DNA of 5,834 nucleotides from Pseudomonadota bacterium (GTDB taxonomy: Bacteria; Myxococcota; Myxococcia; Myxococcales; Vulgatibacteraceae). Location of the stretch: the NCBI GenBank assembly GCA_023436385.1, contig JAEZJH010000171.1:1-5834 (forward strand), given 5' to 3'. This document shows positions 1 to 5,834 of this stretch, piece by piece. The stretch's first letter is position 1; each line of letters begins with the position of its first letter. A program made the position numbers and the translations under genes. The notes beneath the pieces are model-generated. The model was given only the letters and a program-made list of their open reading frames with translations. It searched no databases and was not told where the DNA came from.

Positions 1-3000
1 AGGTAGTCGAGGGACTCCGCCCGGTGGAGCGCCGCCATGGTCAGGGCCGGCCGGGCGAAGGCGAGGCGCTTCGCCAGGAGGAAGTACAGCTCCTTCTTCC
101 GGAGCGCCGCGCCGAACAGCTCCTCCCCCGCCACGATCGCCGGCGGGTGGGTCCCCACCACGTGGATCCCCTGGGCCGCCGCCACCGGGTAGAGGGGCGG
201 CGGCGGAACGCCCAGGATCCGGGCCACGTGGGCGTAGGCCCCGGCGAAGAACAGCTCGCTCCTCGCGGGATCGATCCGCCGCTTCGGATCGAGCTGCACC
301 GGCTTCCCCGCCACCTCGAGCTTCGCCGGCTCCACCGCGAAGAGCGCCCCCACGTGCGCCTGCAGGAGCTCCAGGATCTCCGCCACCGGGGTGCGGGCGC
401 CCGGATGGGAGAGGAGCGCCCACCGGGCCTCGTCGAGCCCGTGGGTGGCGGAGTCCTTGGCGAACCCCTGGAGCCGGCCGACGATCCCCGCCTCGTCGGT
501 GCCGCCCAGGCCCAGGAGGTGGATCGAGACCTGCGCCGCCACCAGGGCCTGGTCGTACTCCTTCCGCCGGGCATGGAGCTTCACCAGCGCCTTCACCGAT
601 CGGGCGGGATCCTCGGCCACCCGGATCGCCGCCCGGTGGGCGACGATCGCCTCCGCCTCCGCCCCGGGCTTCTTGCCGAGGAGCTCGGCGTAGGCCTGCA
701 GGCCCTTCCCGTCGTCGGGGGCGATCAGCGTCACCGCCCGGTAGGCCTCGAGGGCCGCCGCCGGGTTCCGGAGCGCCCGGAGGTAGAGATCGCCCAGGGT
801 CCGGTAGAGCAGCACCCGGGCCGCGCGGGTCCCCTCCTCCTTCGGGATCCGCTTCAGCATCCGCACGTAGGCGGCCTCGAGCCCGGTCCAGTCGCGGGCC
901 GCGCCGAGGATCGTCTCGAGGGCCTCGAAGGCCTCGGCCCGCTTCCAGTCGAGGTCGAGGGCCACCTCGAGGTGCTCGACCGCCCGCTTCGCCGCCTCCG
1001 GCTCGTCACGGAGCTCGTCGCGGTAGAGGCCGGCCAGCTCCAGGCGGGCCTTCACCGCCTCCTCGCGCTCGATCCCGTCCACGGCGACGAGGCGCTCGAG
1101 GGTCTCGCCGAGCGGCTGTGCCTGCCGCGTCTCCCGGTAGAGCGCGGCCAGGGCCGCGAGGGAGGCGGCCTCGGTTCCGCCGAGCTTGAGCGCCGCCTGC
1201 AGGCAATCGATCGCCTGGTACGGATCGGCGAGCCGATCCCGGGCGATCGTCGCGGTCTCGAGGAGCGCCGTCCGCCGCTCCTCTCCCTCGAGGACCTCGA
1301 GAAGCCGGCGCCGGGAGGCGAAGGCGACGTCGAACCGGCCGCCCTCCTCGGTTAGCGCCACGAACGCCCGGAGGGCCTCGGGGTGGTAGGGATCGAGCTC
1401 GAGGGCGCTCCGGAGGCTCTTCAACGCCGCCTCGGGCTCGCCCAGCCGCCGGCGGAGCTCGCCCACGGCGTAGTGGAACTCGACCAACTCCGGATCGGAG
1501 AGCTCCTCGCGGTGATGGAGGAGGATCCCCTGGTAGACGTTCCGCGCCTCGTCGAGCTCGCCGGCCTCGGCGAGGAGGCGGGCGAGGCCCTCGGCGGCGG
1601 GCAGGTGGGTGGGATCGATCCCGTAGGCCCGCCGGTAGCACGCCAGCGCCTTGGGCGCGTTGCCCTGCCGCTGGGCGATGTAGCCCAGCCGGTAGCTGCG
1701 CTGGAGGAGCTCGCGCTCGGCCTCCGGATCGCCCGACTCCGCCAGCCCCTCGCAGACCACGTCGAGGCAGCCCTCGGCCCGGGCCCAGTCCTCCGCGGCG
1801 AGGTAGAGATCGGCCAGGCCCCGGGCCGCGGCGAGGTGGGCCGGGTCGGCCCGGCGCGCCTCCTCGAGGGCACGGACCGCCGCCTCCCGGTCGTCCCGGG
1901 TCTCCAGCTGGATCCGCCCCACCTCCGTCCAGAGCCGGGCCCGCTCCCCGGGATCGACGGCGTGGGTGGCCTCCTGGATCAGGATCTCCAGGCTCGCGTC
2001 GAGGTTGCCCGCGCGCTCCAGGAGGGCGCGGAGGGAGCGGAGCGCCGGGAGGTGGCCCGGGTCGATCTCCAGCGCTCGCTCGTACGATCGCCGGGCGGCG
2101 GCGGCGTCACCCAGCCGCTCCTCCTCGAGCTGGCCGACGCGGAAAAGCAGCTCCACCGCCTCGGCGGCGGCACCGGCGAGCCGCGCCTCGCGCCGGAGGT
2201 GCTCGAGGGCCAGCGGCCAGTTGCCGGCCCGCTCGTGGATCCGGGCGAGGCCGGAGAGCGCCTGGCGGCAGTCGGGGTCGAGCTCGAGGGCCCGGGCGAA
2301 CCAGGTCTCCGCCCGCTCCGGCCGGTCGAGCTCCACGAGGAACCGCTGGCCGATCCGGACGTGGAGCTCCACCGCCTCCGCCCGGGCCGCGGGGTCGCGC
2401 TCCACCAGGGCGAGGTGCCGCTCGAGGGCGGCGATCTGCCGCTCCACGTCGCCGGTCCGGGCGAGGAGCCGCTCGAGGCCCCGCACCGCCCCGAGGTTCT
2501 CCGGGTCGATCCGGAGCACCTCCTCGAAGCAGCCGATCGCCCGCTCGGGATCGTCCTGCGCCTCCTCGTGGATCGCCGCCTCCCGGAGGAGGAGCCGGGC
2601 GCGCTCCTTGCCGTCGGCGACCAGCTCCCGGCGGCGCTCGATCACCCGCAGGAGTTCGGAAGGCCGGTCGAGCCGGGTGAAGAGCCGCTCGAGCGCGTCG
2701 AGGGCCGGCTCGCAAGTCGGGTCGAGCTCGAGGGCCCGGCGGTAGGCGGCGACGGCGCCCTCCACGTCGGCGAGCTCGTCCTCGACCAGGGCGGCGATGG
2801 CCAGCTGCCGCTCCACCCGCTCGTCGAGATCGGCGGCGACGTCCCGGGCGCGGGCCCACAGCTCCGAGAGCTCCGCGAACCGCCGCTCCCGGCGGTAGAT
2901 CCCGCCCAGCTGCTCCACGGTGTTCCGGTCGCCGGGATCGAAGTCGAGGGCGCGCTGCAGCGCGCCGAGCGCCTCGTCCACGTCGCTCATCCGCTCGTCG

Positions 3001-5834
3001 TAGGCCCGGGCGATGGCGTGGAGGATCGCCTTCTTCTCCTCGAGCGTGGTCACCGCCTCGAGCTTCTGCTCGAGGGCGAGGACGTAGGGCCGATCCTGGC
3101 CCCGGCGCTCGAAGAGCCGGACCAGGGCGTCGGTGGCCTCGGCGTGGAGCGGCGCGAACTCGAGGATCCGGCGGAACGATCCCTCCGCCGCCGTCGGGTC
3201 GTCGAGGATCTCGTCCTGCAGCCGGCCCAGCTCGAGGTAGAGCGAGGCGGCCGACTCGCCCCGGGGCCGGGAGTCGGCGACCGACTCGAGGAGCATCGCC
3301 AGCTCCTCGTGGCCGCCGGTGTCGTCGGCGAGCCGGCGGAGGCTCCGGCGGATCGCCTCGTCGTCGGGCGCATGCTCGAGGGCGGCGCCGAGCTTGGCCA
3401 GCGCCACCTCCTTCTGCCCGAGGCGCTCCTCGTGGATCCGCGCCAGCTCGACCAGCAGCTCGAGGCGCTCCTCCGGGAAGTCGATCGCCGCGGCGAACCG
3501 CTCGGTGGCGATCGCCATCCGCCGCCAGTCGGCCAGGGCCCGGTAGAGGGTCCGGAGCGCCTCGAAGGCCTCCCGATCCCCGGGCCGGAGCTCGAGGATC
3601 TTCTCGAGGGCCTGCGCCGCCCCTTCCTTTCGGCCGAGCCGCTCCTCCCAGAGCCGGGCGATCCGGCCCCAGAGCTCCGCCGCCTCGTCGGACCGCTCCG
3701 GCCCGAGCCGCGAGGCCCGGAGCTCCATCGCCCGGACCGCGTCGGAGAAGGCCGCCTGCGAGAGGAGCAGCTCCTCGGCACCGGCGAGCAGCTCCTCGTC
3801 GTGGGGCTCGACGTCGAGGGTGCGCCGGGCGTTGTCGATCGCCTCCTCGCGGCGGCCCAGCTCGGCGAGGGCCCGGGCCAGGTCGAGCCGCGCCCGCTTC
3901 ACGCCGAGCGAGTCGTCCTGCAGGGGCACCAGGCGCCGCAGCGTCGCCGCCAGGCCCTCGAGATCCCCCTTCTCCCGCTGCAGCTCCCGGACCGCCTCGA
4001 GGGCCTTCCGGTTCCGCGGATCCCGCTCCAGCACCGCCTGGTAGCTCTGGAGCGCCTCGTCGCCGGCGGCCAGCTTGCTGGAGAGGACCCAGCCGCGCTT
4101 CTCGTGGAGGCGCGCGATCTCCCGGGGCTCGACGGTGCTCGACAGCCGGGTCTCGAGGAGCGAGGCCAGCTCCCGCCAGCGCCCGGTCTCCTCGTAGAGC
4201 GCCTCGAGGGCCCGGAGGGCGCCGTCGTGACGCGGGTTCTTGCCGAGGAGGTCCAGGAGGTGGCCGATCGCCCGGTCCGGCTGCTTCCTCCCCTTGGCCG
4301 CCACCTCGGCCAGCCGCAGGGCCAGCCGATCGCGGGAGGCGGGATCGCCCGCGGCGTCCCGCTGTGCGAGGAGCACCTCGTAGAGCCGGTCATGCCGCCC
4401 GGCCTCCTCGTAGAGCCGCTCCAGGGCCCGGAGCGAGGGGAGGTGCCGGCCGTCCAACTCGACGATCTGCTCGTACGCCGCCGCGGCCCGGTCCCGCTCC
4501 CCGAGCTTCTCCTCGGCCAGGACCGCCAGGCGGAACAGCGCCGCCACCCGCTCGTCGACGTCCTCCTCGAGGGCCGCCCGGGCCTCGAGGACATCCGCCA
4601 GCTCCGGCCAGCGCTCCGCCGCCTTGTGGATCCGATCGAGGGCCGGCAGCGCCCGGGCTCCGACGGAGGGATCGAGCTCCCGGGCCCGCTCGTACCAGGC
4701 GCGCGCGGCCTCGAGGCCCTCTCGATCCTCCGCGAGGGTGCCCAGGCGTACCGCCACCCCGGCGGCCACCGAGCCGGCGCGGATCCGCGGCAGCTCCTCC
4801 TCGAACAGCGCCCCCAGCTCCTCCAACGAGTCGGCGTCCCGGGCCACCCGCTCGAGTTCGTCGCGCACCATGGCGTCGGCGGGGTCTTCCCGGAACGCGC
4901 GGGCCAGGGCGATGAAGGCGAGGTCGGGCCGCTCCTGCCGCTTCTCCCGGACCTCCGCGAGGGCGAGGAGGGCCGCCTTCCGCGCGTCCGGATCGGTGGT
5001 CGCCGCCGCCCGCTCGTCGAGGACGCCGGCGTACTTCGCCCACGCGCCGGTGGAGAAGTACGCCGCCTCGAGGTGCTCGGCCGCCCCGGTGCAGTCCGGA
5101 TCCCGGTCGAGGAGCGCCTCGAGGCGGGCCACCGCCTCCTCCTGCCCGGGGTTCTCGGCGAGGATCTCGCCGTAGATCGCCACGGCCCCCTCGCGATCGA
5201 GGAGGCGCGACGCCTTGAGCGCGGCGAGGCGAAGCTGGAAGGGGACTCGCGCCGCGGGATCGGCGGCGCCCTGCGCCTCCTTCTCGAGCACCAGCGCCAG
5301 GTCGGCCCAGCGCTCGGCGTTGGTGCAGAGGCGATCCATCCGGGCCAAGGCCTCGCGGTCGCGGGGCTCGCCCTCGAGGACCCGGCGGCAGCTGGTGAGG
5401 GCCCCGGCCACGTCGCCGGCCTCCTCCTGCGCGTCGGCGAGGGCGAGGAGCAGCTCGCGGCGGAGCGCGGGCTCCTCCGCCCGGAGGAGCCGCGTGCGCA
5501 GGACCTCCAGGTAGGCCTCCCGTTCGCCGGCGGCCCGGTGGAGCCGCGCCAGGGCGAGGAGGGCCTCATCGTCGTCGGCGGCGAGGATCCGCACCCGCTT
5601 CCAGGCGTCCCGGGCGGCGATCCCCTCGCCGGCGGAGTCGAGGCGGCGGGCCGCCTCCCGGAGGAGAGCCAGCCTGCCGACGTCGGTGGCGGCCCGATCG
5701 GCGGCGGCGAGCAACAGCTCCGCCAGCTCGTCCGCGAGATCCGCGGCGTCGGCCACGGCGATCGCCCGGGCCAGCGCGGCCGCGTCGTCCGGGGTCTCCC
5801 GGAGCGCGCGGCCCGCCGCCACCAGCGCCATCTC
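1..5834 (-). CDS. Giant tetratricopeptide repeat protein, internal fragment (both ends outside the window)
   Basis: One frame is open across the entire window: 1944 codons from base 5834 down to base 3, then two bases (CT, so Leu) of the next codon. Nearly every codon ends in G or C; the only CTA leucine codon is at 1353-1355 (residue 1494), and TTA and TCA are absent. The translation is coherent throughout, with amphipathic helices and recurring turns such as ALELDP, while other frames give Arg/Ser/Pro-rich nonsense. Residues 6-1777 are TPR hairpins and about 1814-1944 is a different C-terminal region. I see no signal peptide or membrane segment, so a cytoplasmic location is likely, although the true N-terminus is not visible. 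Met2 (5829-5831) is not a credible start: residues 3-14 look like the last helix of a preceding repeat, so the array begins upstream. TPR arrays usually bind proteins; the partner and pathway are unknown. Very large TPR proteins are known from high-GC Myxococcota (general knowledge), but I cannot name this one. Confidence 0.95.
3..395 (-). other. Non-TPR C-terminal region, possibly a degenerate M48-like metallopeptidase fold (residues 1814-1944)
   Basis: The repeat character ends here. Seen in order: a helix PVAEILELLQAHVGALF (1816-1832); a short strand-like piece KLEVAGKPVQL (1838-1848); a helix SELFFAGAYAHVARILG (1859-1875); a Pro loop and strand VPPPPLYPV (1876-1884); a strand GIHVVGT (1889-1895) followed by PPAIVAGEELFG (1897-1908); and a helix ELYFLLAKRLAFARP (1915-1929). 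M48 peptidases are known to have helix, Pro-containing strand, edge strand ending in a phrase like vTxGLL, then ElaxvLaHElgH. The order and spacing here are alike, but the HExxH positions are K1922, R1923, L1924, A1925 and F1926 (bases 57-71). That would make it a catalytically dead, non-zinc domain. The resemblance is my inference from pattern memory, not a search. The alternative is a lineage-specific domain unrelated to peptidases. The region continues past the window edge. Confidence 0.4.
396..503 (-). other. Linker between TPR array and C-terminal domain (residues 1778-1813)
   Basis: The last recognisable TPR-like hairpin is LVKLHARRKEYDQALVAAQ, residues 1750-1768, just upstream. This stretch follows it and no longer shows the ALxxLxxLY or ELDP landmarks. 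It is richer in Gly, His and Ser (for example TDEAGIVGRLQGF and THGLDEARWALLSHPG). It probably holds one or two irregular helices joining the solenoid to the C-terminal region. The boundaries are approximate. Confidence 0.45.
504..5819 (-). repeat. Array of about 24 double-TPR units, 72-residue (216 bp) period, residues 6-1777
   Basis: The closing turn of each unit (consensus ELDP, then two residues, then a helix starting near AL) has its Pro-equivalent at residues 15, 87, 157, 229, 246, 318, 389, 462, 534, 606, 677, 751, 823, 895, 967, 1039, 1111, 1187, 1259, 1331, 1408, 1482, 1553, 1630 and 1706. It is Pro in 21 of 25; residues 87, 462, 1553 and 1630 are D, G, G and W. Twelve spacings are exactly 72. 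Each unit reads as four helices: ALxxLxxLY; a second helix often starting GxWxxL; RxxLxxxLAxxxEExLxD; and AxxxYxxxLxxDP. The last matches the TPR helix-B pattern (A20, Y/F24, A27, P32). A Trp sits 19 residues after the turn in seven units (176, 265, 553, 770, 1206, 1350, 1649) and 20 after in one (409). Units differ widely in sequence, so this is an old, diverged array and not a recent DNA-level tandem repeat. Expected shape: a right-handed superhelical scaffold. Confidence 0.9.
5097..5150 (-). other. 17-residue phase slip in the TPR array (residues 229-246)
   Basis: Two unit-closing turns, ENPG (Pro229) and DRDPDC (Pro246), lie only 17 residues apart, whereas every other spacing is 70-77. 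The intervening stretch EEAVARLEALLDRD is a single short helix that looks like the first helix of a unit. After Pro246 the normal phase resumes: Trp265 is at +19 and the next turn, Pro318, is at +72. Either one extra helix has been inserted or part of a unit was lost. The reading frame is intact across it, so this does not look like a frameshift. The reading of the gap is clear; its structural meaning is inferred. Confidence 0.6.

Noticed and set aside
24..1355. A 443-codon plus-strand open frame.
   Set aside because: It runs in exact codon register antisense to the giant gene and ends only because the rare CTA leucine codon at 1353-1355 reads as TAG on the other strand. Its translation is Arg/Gly/Leu/Glu/His-rich with no recognisable domain.
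1381..2740. Frequent ctcgag-type palindromic words, including a near 20-base match between about 2275-2300 and 2715-2740.
   Set aside because: These encode the conserved ALELDP turn with the same preferred Leu-Glu codons. The match sits in the repeat motif and does not extend into the rest of the unit, so it is not a regulatory site or a recent duplication.
2988..2990. Internal ATG (Met949, in DERMSDVDEAL) as a possible start of a separate gene.
   Set aside because: The TPR phase runs through it without a break (turns at 895, 967 and 1039), no stop lies upstream in frame, and I see no convincing ribosome binding site before it.
3899..5569. A 556-codon minus-strand open frame in another register.
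   Set aside because: It overlaps the TPR frame completely, is strongly Arg/Ser/Pro-biased, starts and stops at positions that split repeat units, and shows no fold-like pattern. The other long overlapping frames (for example 3050-3781 and 4390-5043, minus strand) fail for the same reasons.
1356..5834. The same antisense register stays open for about 1490 codons to the window edge.
   Set aside because: An antisense in-register frame stops only where the sense gene uses CTA, TTA or TCA. These are almost absent in such a high-GC gene, so the openness is a by-product of codon bias.
1..5834. Search for tRNA, rRNA, CRISPR spacing, inverted terminal repeats, promoters or terminators.
   Set aside because: Nothing found. 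There is no AT-rich or non-coding stretch, and apparent hairpins are explained by GC-rich coding sequence.

Overview
The window is one uninterrupted piece of a single giant gene on the minus strand. Read from base 5834 downward, with codons occupying positions 3k to 3k+2, there is no stop codon in the whole window: 1944 complete codons plus two bases of the next one. Neither the start nor the stop codon lies inside, so the real protein is longer. I checked every plus-strand tta, cta and tca triplet, and none falls in this register. There is no intergenic space, and I see no RNA gene, CRISPR array, mobile element, promoter or terminator.

The predicted protein is a soluble, Ala/Leu/Glu/Arg-rich, all-helical tetratricopeptide repeat (TPR) solenoid. 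Window residues are numbered 1 to 1944 from base 5834. Residues about 6 to 1777 form an array phased at roughly 72 residues (216 bp). Each unit is a pair of TPR hairpins and closes with a turn of the type LELDP. I count 25 such turns, and 12 of the 24 spacings are exactly 72. The phase slips once by 17 residues near the upstream end. It becomes irregular (71 to 77) towards the downstream end.

After the array comes a linker at about residues 1778 to 1813. Then comes a non-TPR region, about 1814 to 1944, with short beta-like segments and a Pro-rich loop. Its order of elements resembles the core of M48-type zinc metallopeptidases, but the expected HExxH positions read KRLAF. If the resemblance is real, the domain cannot bind zinc in the usual way.

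The base composition is very GC-rich and almost every codon ends in G or C. Together with the very large TPR protein, this suggests Myxococcota or a related high-GC deltaproteobacterial lineage. That placement is an inference from composition and protein style only. The function is unknown; a scaffold or protein-interaction role is the most that TPR architecture supports.
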